Shown here: positions 32,900 through 45,435 of the stretch, piece by piece | How positions within the stretch are numbered: position 1 is the stretch's first letter | Layout of the letters: the number at the start of each line of letters is the position of its first letter | Assembly (NCBI GenBank): GCA_022559845.1 | Contig: CM040118.1 | Location: forward strand, 230,811,224-230,875,223 | Direction: 5' to 3' | Length of the DNA: 64,000 nucleotides | Source of the DNA: Amorphophallus konjac | Taxonomy: Eukaryota; Streptophyta; Magnoliopsida; Alismatales; Araceae | Translations under genes and position numbers: made by a program | The notes under the pieces: generated by a model | Database searches by the model: none | Seen by the model: the letters and a program-made list of their open reading frames with translations, nothing else | What the model was told of the DNA's origin: nothing

Positions 32900-35800
32900 A
32901 ATATTTAAACCTTTCATTATTAAGAGGCTTGGTGAAGATGTCAGCAATCTATTTTTCAGACTCAATGAAATTTAATTCAATTTCCTTTTTATTAACTTCA
33001 TCTATAAGAAAGTGATGTTTTATTTCAATATGCTTAGTCCGGGAATGGTGAACAAGATTTTTTGTTAGAGATATGGCACTAGTGTTGTCACAGAGAATAG
33101 TAAAACAGCCAAGTTTAATGTGATAGTCAATAAGCTCGTGCTTAATCCAAAGGACTTGGGTAGCACAGTTCCCTGCATCAACATACTCTGACTCAGTTGT
33201 ACAGAGAGAAACTGTATGTTATTTTTTAGATGCCTAAGATACTAGACAACCACCTAAATATTGACAATATCCACTAGTGCTTTTCTTGTCTATCCTACAC
33301 TCTGCATAGTCTACATCAGTGTAAGCTACAAGGTCTAACTCACACCTAGCAGATACCATAGACCTAAATCCAAGGTGCCAGATAAATATCTAAAAATCCT
33401 TTAGACTGCACTCATGTGTGAATCCTTAGGACTAGCTTGAAATCTAGCACACAAACACACTAAGAATTGAATATCAGGTCTACATGCAGTTAAATACAAC
33501 AAGGATCCGATCATACCTCGATAGGTTTTGGAATCAACCAATTTACCTTCTGGGTCAGCATCAAGACTGGTTGATGTACCCAATGGTGTAGCAATTTCCT
33601 TGAGATTCTGCAGCTTGTATTTCTTCAAGTGATCCTTGATGTACTTTTCCTGTGTGATGAAGCTTCCTTCTGAGGTTTGGCAAATATGCAGTCCAAGGAA
33701 AAACTTCAACTCACCCATTAAACTCATTTCAAATTCATCAATCATTAGATTAGAGAATTCCTCACACATAGATGGTTTGGTTGAACCAAATACAATGTCA
33801 TCTACATAAATCTGAACAACAAGAATATCCATGTTATCTACTTTAGTAAACAATGTTTGGTCAACCTTACCTCTTGTGAAGCCCTTACCTGTGAGGAATA
33901 ATGTCAGCATGTCATACCAGGCCCTGGGAGCCTATTTCAATCCATATAAGACCTTATCGAACTTGTACACATAATCAGGGAAATCAATACATTCAAAGCC
34001 AGGAAGCTGTTTGACATAAACTTCTTCTTTTATTAAGCCATTTAAGAAAGCAGATTTGACATCCATCTACTGAAGCTTTATTCCTAAGCTACATGCAAAT
34101 GCAAGAAGAATCCTAATAGCTTCAAGTCTGGCCACAGGGGCAAAAGACTCTTCAAAGTCTACACCAAATTCCTAATTATACCCTTGAGCAACTAGCCTAG
34201 CTTTGTTTCTAACAATTTTTCCCTCTTCATCTGTTTTATTCCTAAAAACCTATTTTGTTCCTATGATGGAGCCATGTGTAGGTTTGGGAACAAGGTGCCA
34301 TACTTTGTTCCTTTCAAATTGACTAAGTTCCTCATGTATGGCATTTATCCAATGATTGTCTTTTAAAGCATCATCAATATTTATAGGTTCTATTTGAGAA
34401 ACAAGAGCAAAAGAGTTAAGCTCATTTTCAATCCTGAAGTGAGACCTAGTTCTACGGGGTTCATTAATATTACCAATGATATTTTCTAATGGGTGATCTC
34501 TAAGATTTCTGATATTGATAAGTTGATTACATGAGTCCCCATTTACCTCCCCCTAAACTTCTGGCTCTTCAACTTCATCTTCAGTCCCTTGTTCTGCTTT
34601 TTCCTCTTCTTTATTCTCTAAAATTTCTCCTTCATCCTTATTCCTACAAAAGTCACTTTCAGACCTGTTAGTTGTTTCATCTAAAATCGCTTGAGGTGTC
34701 TCTTCAACAGTTTCAGATCTCTTATTGTAGACTCTATAAGCTCTTGATATTTTCGAATATCCTAGGAAAATTCCAGGTTCACTCTTTACCTCAAATTTAT
34801 CAAGATCTCTTTTAGAGTTAACATGAATGAAACATTTTGATCCAAAACCTTAAAGTAAGCTAGTGAGGGTTACTTACCTTTTAGTAATTCATAAGGAGTC
34901 TTTTGACTAGAAGGCCTTACCAAAGCCCTGTTGATGATGTAACATGAAGTATTCACGGCTTCAGCCCAAAACCTTCTAGGTATTCCACTCTCAACCAGCA
35001 TAGTTCGAGCCATTCCTACCAAGGTTCTATTTTTTTTCAACTACTCAATTTTATTCTGGAGTTCTGGGTGAAGAGAACCTATGTTTAATTCCATTTTCCC
35101 TACAGAAAATATCAAACTATGAGTTTTCAAACTCACCACCGTGGTCAGACAGAATATTAGATTTGGAAAACTTACCATCCTATTTTATTCTGTAGAAGAA
35201 TTCCTGAAATTCACCAAATGCTTCATTTTTGTGAGTTATAAAGAAAACCCAAGTAAACATAGAGAAATCATCAACAATGACAAAGCCATATCTACTACCA
35301 GGTAAACTAACTGATCTAGTTGGTCTAAACATATCCATGTGAATCAGTTCAAATGGTTTAGAAGACATGCTTTCAGTTCTGGATTTTAGAGATTTCCTTG
35401 TGTGTTTTCCTTGAGTACATGCTTCACAGATTTTATTCTTTTCTTTGAATGATATTTCAGGTAATCCTTTTACCAAGCAAAATTTATTCAATTTATGAAA
35501 AAACCTATAGCTAGCATGACCTAGCCTACGATGCCAAAGGAATGTAATGTCATCTTTATTTATAGATAGACACATGTTCATGTGGACTTCATCATCCAAG
35601 TCAACCATGTACAAGTTATTGACTCTTTTTCCAGTGAATTTTACAATTTCAGAATTAGGTTCAAAAATGGTGCAAACAAGTAAGTCAAAAATAACTTTAT
35701 ACCCCTTATCGCACAGTTGACTGATGCTAAGTAGATTATATGCAAGTCCTTCTACTAATAAGACATCATCAATGCAACAACAAGAACATTTACCTACCTT

Positions 35801-35968
35801 ACCTGATCCTATAATTTTGCCCTTCGTATTTCCAGCAAAAGTAACATGACCAACATTCTTGTCAGTTAACATATAGAACTTTTCTTTGTCTCCGGTCATG
35901 TGCTTGGAGCAGCCACTATCAAGAAACCATCTGTTGTGGTGGGCTGCTAGGCATACCTGCAAAATCAA
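32900..35968 (-). pseudogene. E3 pol: protease, integrase, RT, RNase H
   Basis: An open segment at 35968-35180 carries the protease active site (NRWFLDSGCSKHMTG), the gag-pre-integrase domain (LWHRRLGHAS; ICEACTQGKHTRKS zinc-binding part) and the start of the integrase core (HMDMFRPT; FVIVDDFSMFTWVFF). 35179-33911 continues the integrase (LSDHGGEFEN) and the RT N-terminal part ([27 protein letters not shown]) with many stops. 33910-33401 is an open RT segment with YVDDIVFGST, the catalytic YVDD box, and TYRGMIGSLLYLTACRPDI. RNase H remnants run to about 32900. The numerous TAG, TAA and TGA codons sit where CAG, CAA, CGA or TGG are expected. Products would replicate and integrate the element; here they are inactive. 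Confidence 0.9.
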
Positions 35969-36263
35969 TTAAGTTGAAGGTTTTGGAACCCAAGAATGTT
36001 TGGGCCCCATTGCAACAGTCAACTCATGCAAGCAAGATAGCAGATATTTTGGGATCCACATTTGTTTTGTTGACTTAGTTGTTTTTGTGGAATTTTTTTT
36101 TCTAGTTATTGTGCTTATTCTGGAGATTGTTTGGCTTTTGAGCAACTTTCTGGGTTTTTAGAATATTGGAATTTTCGTGCCAGTTGTTGGTCTGAGAAGC
36201 ATTAGAATGTGTGTATGCATCATAGAGCCTAGATTGAGTATTTCTGAGATGACCATAGAAATT

Positions 36264-38538
36264 CTAGTTTCTAGATGACCAAGGCCTAGGCTGTATTGAG
36301 GTATCCCAAGGATTGCATCGATGCACCCAGTGACCTGAAGTACTCTTGCTCTGACCTTTGTGTGTAAAGAACTGGAGTGCAGAAAGAATATACATCGGTG
36401 CAGTATGGCTAGTGCCTCGACCTTTCTGTTGAGGCTGGGTTATCTTGGTCTTGAGACTCCTTAGGACTTGAGTTCTAGTAGCTTGACTCTGACCCTGACC
36501 CTTGGGTTTAGGTGCAGTGAAGTGTGTGCTACTTTCCCTAACAGCATTCACTTTTCCTTTGCCCTTGTCCTCGGCACTTATTCTGTTTTGTTCAATGTTC
36601 ATTTTTATCCGAGGATTGCATTTTTCATTTTCCCTTTTCAGCAATAAATAAAATTATTTTAGCTTCACAGCTTTTCTTGTCAGTTAGATTAAATCCTAAT
36701 CCCTCTTTCCTGAAATTTACTTTTGTTCTGAGAATGGCATTCAGATTTTAGGTGCCTTGTGTCATGGCCTTAAGAGATTTTTGCTTATCATTTACTTCCA
36801 TGTTCAGATTGTTAACAGTTTTCTTCAATTCTTCATTCACACATTCCACAGCCTCATATTTCTCATTAACTGTCTTTGTTTCCTCTTCAAACATTTGCAT
36901 TCTAATTTTCAATTCATCAATGACATTATTCAAGTTTTCATTTTCACATCTTAGTTCTTTTAAAACATCTTCGTATTCATCTTTTTCAGCAATAGAGTTT
37001 TGTAAATCAGAATTCTCTTTCTCTAAGCATGCAATCCCATCATTTAACGAAGTATCACAAATAAGAGAATTAATTTTCTTTTTGAGATATCTATTCTCCC
37101 TACGTATATTGTCATATTTATCTAGGATTTCAGCATATGCGTCTTCCCAATCACTATGAGTGTAATCTTCAAAGGGAGAATTTACCTCATCATCAGTTTT
37201 CTGTTCATCCTCTTTTCTAGCCATCAGATATAGTTTGTCTTCTTCATTACTGTCAGAAGAGCTGCTATGACTATCTTCTTCATCATCGCTCCAGGTACTC
37301 ACCATAGCCTTTCCTTCTTATTTTTCCATCTGGGATGATTCTCTTTTTGCAGCTCTGGACAGCCTACTTTTAAATGCCCTGACTTCCTACAATTATAACA
37401 AACTATGCTGTCAGACTTTTTAACATTGTCATATTTAAATTTAGAATGTCTTCTACCAGATGAGTATTTGCGTCTGAAATGTTTACTTTCTTTCTTCAGA
37501 AATTTCTTAAACTTCCTGGTCAGCATGGCAAACTCACCTGAATCTTCTTCAGAACTGGATGAGCTTTGTTCGCTAGAAGACCCTCTGCAGTTGGAGTTTA
37601 TCTTAAGTGCCAGTGGCTTCTTCTTCTTCTCAAAGTCATCTACCCTCTTGAGATTCAACTCATACGTCATGAGGGATCCGATTAGCTCGTCGACACCAGT
37701 AGTCGCAAGGTTCCTAGACTCTTCCACTACAGTGGCCTTCGTATGCCAGATTGGTGTCAAGGACTGAAGAATCTTCCTGACAAGCTCGTACTCACTGTAA
37801 AATTTGCCCAAACTCTTCAAACTGTTAGTAAGTAACATTAACCTAGCATACATCTCAGAAATTATTTCATCAGGTTTCATCTTAAAAGCTTCATATTTAG
37901 AAACGAGCATGTTTGCTTTAGTCTCTCTTACCTGAGATGTTCCCTCAGGTCCTGTTTGATAATAGGTTAGGATAACTCATATGAGATGGGTTAGGATGAG
38001 TTATTCTTTGGCTTTTCTCTTTTTTAGTTTGATAACTTGTTCTTATCCCCTAGAATAACTCATTCCTAAGAAATGGTAGAACGAGTTATTCGTAGAATAA
38101 GAGCTTTTATTCTAACTGACCCCTGGTAACTTAACCCTACTATCAAACTCGAATAAGGGTGACAAGGTGGAATAACTCATTCTACCAGGGACTTATTCCG
38201 TTAACAAAGAGGGCCTCATATATCACCTAAAGTTTATCCCACATTTCTTTTGCTATGGTGCAGGAGGACACTCTGGAAAACTCGATGAGATGTAGAGCAC
38301 ATTGTATGGCATTGATTGCACCCCAATTCAGAGTTGACTTTCTAATTTGCTCCTGAGTCCAGACATCTTCATCTTTAGGAAACTCGAAAGGACCTCGACT
38401 GACCACCTTCCAGATTTCGTAATCCTTAGCTCTTAAGAAGACCTGCATATGATTCTTCCAGTATGCATAGTCAGTTCCATTAAAGAATGGAGGCTTACTT
38501 ACAGAATGCCCCTCAGCTGTTAGACCTCTATCTTCCAT
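36264..38538 (-). pseudogene. E3 gag, interrupted by a MITE
   Basis: Starts at 38538 (MEDRGLTAEGHSVSKPPFFNG, then TDYAYWKNHMQVFL and KVVSRGPFEFP), the copia DUF4219/UBN2-type gag. The MITE at 37948-38215 splits it; removing it with one TCA restores the frame. 37910-37299 holds the UBN2 part (NMLVSKYEAFKMKPDEII) and one CCHC knuckle (CYNCRKSGHLKVGC). A frameshift near 37305 leads into 37305-36748, an acidic start (MVSTWSDDEEDSHSSSSDS) and a long coiled coil. 36644-36264 is a basic, glutamine-rich tail that leads to pol. NFRKEGLGFN near 36700 is the motif shared with E1 and E2 gag. Confidence 0.88.
37948..38215. mobile_element. Tourist-like MITE in E3 gag
   Basis: 268 bp with 15-bp inverted ends GGTCCTGTTTGATAA and GGCCCTCTTTGTTAA (three mismatches) and the 3-bp target duplication TCA (37945-37947, 38216-38218). 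TIR sequence and 3-bp duplication fit PIF/Harbinger (Tourist) MITEs. Several TAACTCAT or ATGAGTTA repeats give it internal dyad symmetry. No coding capacity. Confidence 0.85.
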
Positions 38539-38582
38539 TTTGCCAGATCTCTACTGGATGTTAAACCTTTAAGGAGAGTTAG

Positions 38583-38596
38583 GCTCTGATACCAAG
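38583..38596 (-). other. Primer-binding site of E3
   Basis: CTTGGTATCAGAGC on the minus strand directly inside the 5' LTR, matching initiator methionine tRNA. Confidence 0.9.
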
Positions 38597-40789
38597 TGTT
38601 GAGTCGGATAACTAGCAGATCTAGAGGGGGGGTGAATAGATCTACCCCAAAGTATTTTGAAATTTAAGCACTTGAGATGCAGAATTACAATGCTAAGGCA
38701 GACACCACCAATTCAGATACACAAGCTGAAACAGGTAAGAGATTAACTAGACGATACACAGATGATTGAGATGTAGAATAAGGATTTCTTAAATAACAGC
38801 AGTGATATACGATAGAATATGTAGAAGCAAACAAGTTGCATATGAGATACTTGGCGGAGATTTGACTCAGGAGTCACTCACGCAAGGGAGACAACCTTTC
38901 AGATAGGCTTGACCTATCCTTCGAGTTACTTCTTTTGATATACCTCATTGCAACAGTTAATTCAGTCAAGAGAGAACTGTAAATCAAATCTAGGATACCA
39001 GCAGAAAGAGGTAGCAATCACATAAGCACAGTGCAAAGCAAATTTTAAGGTGGTTCGATCTCAACTTTGAGATCTACGTCCACCCCTTACTCAATCGAGT
39101 AAGGCTTACCGCTTACTAACAGCTTGAACTGCTAATCCACAGCTTTGGGGATCAAATCCCTACAAACCGCTGAGCATTACAGCTTGCTAAGACCGCTGGT
39201 TCACAGCTTAACCCGCTGAGCTTCACAGCTTGCTGACTATTGATACACAGCTTACGAATGATGTTAAAAACAAACGAAAAACCAAAATAACAATGGAAAG
39301 AAACAATATAGCTCACTATGGAGCAAATTGACTCTAGATCTGATCCCAGAGTCAAGACAGCAACATTTCCACTCAGACTCTCTTCTCACTCAAACGATCT
39401 TCACCATCTTACGACAATCTGCTTTTCTCTCTATATTTTGCAGCAGGCTCTTTCTCTCGATCTCCTCTCTGACTCTTCTCTCTCAGATTCTAAATCTTCT
39501 CAGCCTCTCTTCTCAATCTCTCTGAACTCTTCTGCTCTTCTGCTTCATGTATTCCTCTTTCTCTATGTCTTCTTGTCTGTTCCCCTCGTCTGAGAGATCA
39601 TCTTTTTATAGGCGTAGGCTGAGCCAGGTGGTCCCCTGAGCTTTTTGAAATTTTGGGCGCGTAGAAAACACACTCCCGCTTACTAGAATTATGTAGAACT
39701 TGTACTTCGATGGGCCACGTGTCAGGAGTGAAGGTTGTGATGATCTACGTGGCAGAGTATCAGTTCTGCTCCATGCGTTGGATCATGTGCCTTTAATCTA
39801 GTTCTTTAAGTTCCACGTGAGAATGATGTAGACTGCCTTTATGCCACCTAGGTGTTCGATCATATAACTAGGCAGGTTCTTCCTGTTTCTGTTCAAAACA
39901 TAATCCAAGATTTATGATTTTAACAAAACATGTAATAGTGGTTAGCAAATGCAATTTCAGATGCTTCATGAGGTCAGGCAATTTATTTAAGTGAATGCTC
40001 AGAAATTCTTTAAATGCATTGATGCATAAGTGAAGTGTTTCAACCTGTATGGCTAACACTTGCAGTGGGTCAGAGTAACAACATCGACCTTAGTAAAATA
40101 CAGGTAGACTTTCATTGACAGACACACTGACTTGAAATGAAGATGCATCGACCTTACCTCATGGTAAATGCACAAGGTGCATCGACCTTGAGATATACAG
40201 GTAGACTTTCATTGTTAGACAGACTGACTTGAAATGAAGATGCATTGACCTTACCTTATGGTAAATGCACAATGTACATCGACCTTGAGAATAATAATTA
40301 ACAAGCATCGACCTTACTAAGACATACATAGACTTGTCCTTCAGTCGCTAGCTTACTAGCATCGACCTTAATATGCAGCAGTATAAATATGCATCGACCT
40401 ACATATTCATCAACATGACCATGCATCGACCTTGATATGCATCAGTATGAATATGCGCCGACCTTCATATGCAACACTATGAGCATGCATCAACCTGCAT
40501 CGACCTTGATATGCAACATGCATCGACCTTCATATGCAACACTATGAGCATGCATCAACCTGCATCGACCTTGATATGCAACATGCATCAACTTTCATAT
40601 GCAACACTATGAGCATGCATCAACCTTCATATGCAACACTAAAAGCATGCATCAACCTGCATCGACCTTGATGTGCAACATGCTTCGACCTTCATATGCA
40701 AAAGAACTCGTTCTGACTACAGTAATAGCTTTAAGATAACAATGTTGCCATCATCAAAACTAGACATCAAAATCAGAGGAGACACAACA
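38597..40789 (-). repeat. E3 5' LTR
   Basis: 2193-bp copy of 28872-31064 with scattered substitutions and offsetting indels. Motif array at 40082-40695; hairpin pair at 39057-39104; G-boxes partly decayed. Confidence 0.92.
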
Positions 40790-40794
40790 AAGCG

Positions 40795-42123
40795 GTCATC
40801 TCCACGGAAGGCATATTACGTATCGATAAAAATTTGTAGTATACGTCTACATAAATGGGAAGAGCTACTTGAGCTAAAAAGAACAGGGGACATAGTGGAG
40901 GCCACAACATCTATTACAACCAAAGCTTTTATTCATTATCAGAGCAAAGGGTACGGGAGAGGCATACAGTGTAGTAAAGAAAGAAAATAGAGTAGAAAGC
41001 TCAAGAAATACAATAGTGGGGTGGGGGGAGGGGGGAGACGGAGCATCAGCTCCTATCCCCCCCAACCTCAACTCTTTTCCCTCTTCTTCTCACTGGCGAG
41101 CACTTTTTTTTTTAACCCCTCCGGAGACAGAGAAGCCAACCTTCTTTTTCTCTCTTCTTTTTCTTTCGAAATTTAGCCTCCTTCCTCTATGGGTCTTGCA
41201 TCCCTTTTATAAGGATGGACCTAGAGAGCCTTGAACTCCCCACCCCTCCTCCTTCTTCTTCTTCCCTCTTCTCCCTCTCCTGCTCGAAGCTGTTGAGAGC
41301 CTACACGTAGGGGAGTAGGAGGTAGTAGCAGTGTCCTCTTGGGATTGGCCGATAGCGACGTCAATGCATCCGCGCCATTCATAGCTTTGTAGCGGTCTTC
41401 AAAGGCTTACCGCTTTGGGGTGTCTGAGGCGACGGGCGAGCTGTGTGGACGATTTGCAGGGGAGAACCTTGCTTTACCTGTTGGTTGATGTGGGAGAAGA
41501 TCTTCTTTAAGCAAGGTTTATCCGTTAACCACCGGACTGGCTTTGAATGCCTTGTCGTGGTCGGTTTGCTTCATTTTTTTCATTTCTTGTTTGTTGATCT
41601 GGTGCACACGGACTGAATAGTGTCGAAGAAGGGACGTTTCTCAATTTTTGTCTCTTCTACCGTCGGATGAGGTGCTGGGCTTGCCGTCAGATCACTTGGG
41701 TGATTGGGGCCCGTCGGTTCAAGAAGGAGGCCGTGCCGATTCAGTGGGTGTGGTGTTGCCGCCAGATCAAGTCCACATGAGGCCGCTGACTCAGGGGGTG
41801 TGCGCTTTGGCCGGTTCACCCCTTTCTTTTTTTTCTTTTTTCATTTCTTCTTCTCTTTTTCCCTTCTGGTGCCAGTTCACATGGGTAGGAGGGCCTTGGC
41901 CGATTCAATGGGTTCGAGGGCCTTGGCCGATTCATGGGATTGTGCCGGCTCACTCCCACCCTTGTTTTCTTCTTCCCTTTTTTGTTGTTGTTTCTTCATT
42001 TTCTTTTTGTTCTCGCGTGCGTCCGTATGCGTGTGTTGACGTACTTCTTCTTTTCTTTCTCGGTTGCCCTTATTTTTCTTGGAGCGGCTCGACTCTCTTA
42101 ATGGAAAATATCAGGTGTCCACA
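40795..42123 (-). repeat. 3' LTR of a Tat-like gypsy element (G)
   Basis: On the minus strand it starts TGTGGACACCTG at 42123 right after a G-rich tract. It has a TATA box (CCTTATAAAAGGG, about 41216-41204) and AATAAA near 40932. TGTYGACACC starts after GGGGGCAT-type tracts are usual in Tat-lineage gypsy LTRs. The left boundary is taken as the E3 junction and may be a truncation. Apparent open frames at 41.6-42.2 kb are CT-rich low-complexity sequence. Confidence 0.5.
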
Positions 42124-42136
42124 AATGCCCCCCACT
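42124..42136 (-). other. Polypurine tract of element G
   Basis: AGTGGGGGGCATT on the minus strand, adjacent to the LTR start. Confidence 0.55.
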
Positions 42137-43124
42137 CATGGGTGGTTCAAACGAGGGAAGAGTGCGCGGGGCCCACAGGTGTAGACTTCTTTATCATATC
42201 ATTGTACACTGATAGGCCATCAACCTGGCGTAAGTTTGTGGGAAAGTGCTCATCCCTTCAGTGAAGGGAAGAGGGGTTCGCTTCACTACAGTGAGCAGAT
42301 GGGCAAAGCAATTTAGCCCTAGAGAGGTTTAGTCATTGGCATGTGGTCAATGCCGAAGCAAGGACTCGGGGTTTCATGTGCAACCTAGATGAAAGGTCTA
42401 AGTTGACGGGGTGAGGTCAATCCCGGTGGATTGGTGGCTAGTGTTGGGTAAAGAGGGTTTTTCATTCATTGATTTGGACAGGAGGTCCAAGTCAAAAGTT
42501 TTGTACTGAGCCCGATGGGATAGGAAAAGTTTGTATATTTGTTAGCTTGGGTGGAAGGTTCGAGTCAAAGGTTTATTCGTTAGTGCTGACAGGGTGCTGA
42601 GAGCCGACATGGTTTATTCATTAACGTTAGTGTCAAAGCAAGGGTCCTTTCGTTGATGGCTTCAAACGAAAGTTCTGGGCCACGGGTTTATTCGTTAGTT
42701 ACGACAGGGTGCTAGAGGCTGACGTGGTTTATTCATTGGCACGTGGTAAGTGTCAAAGCGAGGGGTCTTTTATTCATTAACTCCAGACGTGAGGTCTAGG
42801 CTGAAGGAAGGAGGTCTTTTTATTCATTGACTTAGACGGAAGGTTCGGGTCAAAGGTTTATTCGTCAGTGGGACAAAAGGGTTGTAGCGTCGAGCTGTAT
42901 TTGAGGCGTTTGCTATTGCATGAGTGCAGTTGTTTGGTCATTCGACTGAGATGAATAATTTGGGCCGGATGAGAGACATTTTCTTTTAATTCCAGTGGGA
43001 CTTGATGAATTTCTATCCCCCGGTGACTTTTGATGATTTTTCTCTCTCTTTTTTTCATTCTTTTTTTCTTCATTTCTTCTTTTTTTTCTTCTCTTCTTCT
43101 CTTTTTTTTGGGTACCAGATCGAT
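42137..43124 (-). repeat. Element G 3' non-coding DNA with about 115-bp repeats
   Basis: Two to three imperfect units with TTTATTCGTTAGT, GACAGGGTGCT, GGTTTATTCATT and GTGTCAAAGC (best at 42567-42790). 43030-43110 is a T/C-rich run. No gene seen. Confidence 0.6.
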
Positions 43125-45100
43125 GTCGAAGCGAGGAAGGCGGGCTTTGACAGAATATCTAGGCCGCTAGTTGGGTATCTATCGGCTTCAACACCGATGG
43201 TTGGGCATCTGCCGGCTCACGTGTCGATGGCTACACATCTGTTGGCTTGATCACCAATGGTCAGACATCTGTCGGAGTGATTACCGATGGTTGAATAGTT
43301 GACATCTGTCAGCTTGAGCGACGATGGTTGATCATCTGTTGGCTTGATCACCAATGGTTGAACATTTGTCGGTGTGACTATCGATGGTTGCACATCTGTC
43401 AGCTTGCGTGCCGATGGTTGATCATCGGTTGGCTTGATCACCAATAGTCAGACATTTGTCAACATGACTACCGATGGTTGCACATCTGTCGGCCTGCATG
43501 CCGATGGTTGATCATCTGTTGGCTTGATCACCAATGGTTAGACATCTATCGGTGTAACTACCGATGGTTGCATATCTGTCGGCTTGCGCACCGATGGTTG
43601 ATCATCTGTTGACTTGATCGTCAATGGTTGAACATCTGTCGGTGTGGCTACAGATGGTTGATCATCTATTGGCTTGATCGCCAATGGTTGAACATTTGTC
43701 GATTTAATTGCCGATGGTTGGTCATCTATTGGTGTGGCTACCGATGGTTGGACATCTATCGGCTTAGATGCCGTTGGTTGAGTATTTAACATCTGTCGGC
43801 TTGACGCCAATGATTGAATCTTGAACATCTTCAAGTGTTGCTGAACATCTATCAGTCTCAGGCACCGATGGTTGAATATTTGACATCTTCAATCATTATT
43901 GAACATCTATCGATCTCAGGCATCGATGGTTGAATATTTGACATCTATCAGCTTGGATGCCGATGGTTGAGTCCTTGACAGCTATCAGTGTGCACGCCGA
44001 TGGTTGAATATTTGGCATCTATCAGCTTGGATGCCGATGGTTGAGTCCTTGACATCTATCAGTGTGCACGCCGATGGTTGAATATTTGACATCTTTGAAA
44101 ATTGTTGAACATCTATCAGCACCGACGCCGATGGTTTGATATTTGACATCTCTCGGCTCGAACGCCGATGGTTGAATATTCGACATCTTCAAACATTTTT
44201 GAACATCTACTGGCACAGATGCCTATTGTTTGATATTTGACATTTCTCATCTCGAACGAGGATGGTTGAATATTTGACATCTTCGAACAATTTTGAACAT
44301 CTACCGGCATAGACGCCGATGGTTTGATATTTGACATCTCTCGGCTCGAACGCCGATGGTTAAATATTTGACATCCGTCGGCTTAAGCACCGATGGTGGA
44401 CACATCTTGGATCATTGTTGAATTTCTTCGAACATAGTTGAATTATGCTGAACATCCATCGGCCTGAATGCTGACGATTGGATGTCTTGAATATCTTTAA
44501 ATCTTGTCGAATATCTATCGGCCTAAACGCCGATGGTGGACATCTTGAACGTCCTTTGAAAATTGTTGACCATCTATCGGCCCTAACGTCGATGATTGGA
44601 TCATCTTTGGTATTTCTAAACATTATTAAGCATCCATCGGCTTGGGCGCCGATGATTAGACGTCTTGAATATCTTCAAATATTATTGAACATCTACCGGC
44701 CTGAATGCCGATGGTCAGAAATATTACTCATTTTTTTTGCATATTGTTGGATATCTATCGGGCTAAGCGTCGATGGTCATAAATATTGCATATTCTTTGA
44801 ACATTATCGAACATCTATCGGCCTGAACACCGATGACTACATATTTGTGAGCACCTATCGGCCTGAACGTCGATGGTTAGACATATTGAACATCTTGGAG
44901 GATTATCGAACATCTATCGGCCCGATTGCCGATGGTTTGACGTCTTGGACATCTCTAAATACGGCTGAGCATCTATTGGCTCGAACGTCGATGGCTAGAC
45001 ATCTTAAACATTTGTGAACATTGTTGGCCATCTATTGGCCTGAATGCCAATGATTGCATGTTTGTGAGCATCTATCGGCCTGAACGCCGATGGTTGAACA
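43125..45100 (-). repeat. 2-kb minisatellite, core CATCTRTCGGCTTG..CCGATGGTTGA
   Basis: About 45-50 imperfect units. From about 43140 to 43800 the basic unit is 30 bp (CATCTGTCGGCTTGATCACC then AATGGTTGAA), alternating two variants. From 43840 to 45100 longer units of about 55-75 bp dominate, with GAATATTTGACATCTT inserted. On the minus strand the 30-bp part translates to a decapeptide repeat, open for about 98 codons (for example VQPLTIKSTDDQPSVRKPTD). Lies between gag and the 3' LTR of the Tat-like element. Confidence 0.88.
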
Positions 45101-45435
45101 TCTTCTTTTTTTATTATCGATCATCATCTTCATGTATTCATCATTCCTTCGCCGATCCTCGGCCATGGTTCATCATGATTTTCATTGTTATTTCAATCGT
45201 CTTTTCATCTTCATTTTTTAATCTCCATTGGTATCTGGAACTTCATCATGTGGATAGCCCCCTATAATCAGCAACAATTGTATAGTACAGTAATCTGTTA
45301 TCGAACGGCCTTTGGTAGGCCTATATCCTCATCATTTTTCCCCATCATTTTGTTCATTCTCATTTTCATCTCACCATTCATTTTTTTCTTTTCTTTTGGT
45401 GCTCCCGATGGGCTTACGATCCTCGGTGGGGCTTC
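45101..45435. other. Non-coding spacer
   Basis: T/C-rich DNA between the two tandem arrays. No gene, RNA or repeat seen. Confidence 0.4.

Larger units (their letters stand above)
28872..40789 (-). mobile_element. E3: decayed full-length Sirevirus-type copia element
   Basis: Two 2193-bp LTRs (28872-31064 and 38597-40789) flank an interior with primer site, gag, protease, integrase, RT and RNase H, all on the minus strand and in copia order (integrase before RT). LTR start TGTTGTGTCTCC, ATTCACCCCCCCTCTAGATC near the LTR end, long LTRs and a coiled-coil gag place it in the Sirevirus lineage. Many stops. A MITE interrupts gag. The expected target duplication is not beside the left LTR; AAGCG occurs at 28437 (before the TRIM) and at 40790 (after E3). 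Confidence 0.92.

Noticed and set aside
41648..42184. 178-codon frame
   Set aside because: Lies in the LTR of the Tat-like element, overlaps other frames equally open, and is rich in F/S from CT runs.
43538..43834. 98-codon decapeptide-repeat protein as a gene
   Set aside because: Open only because the minisatellite unit is a multiple of three; no start context, and it breaks as soon as unit length changes.
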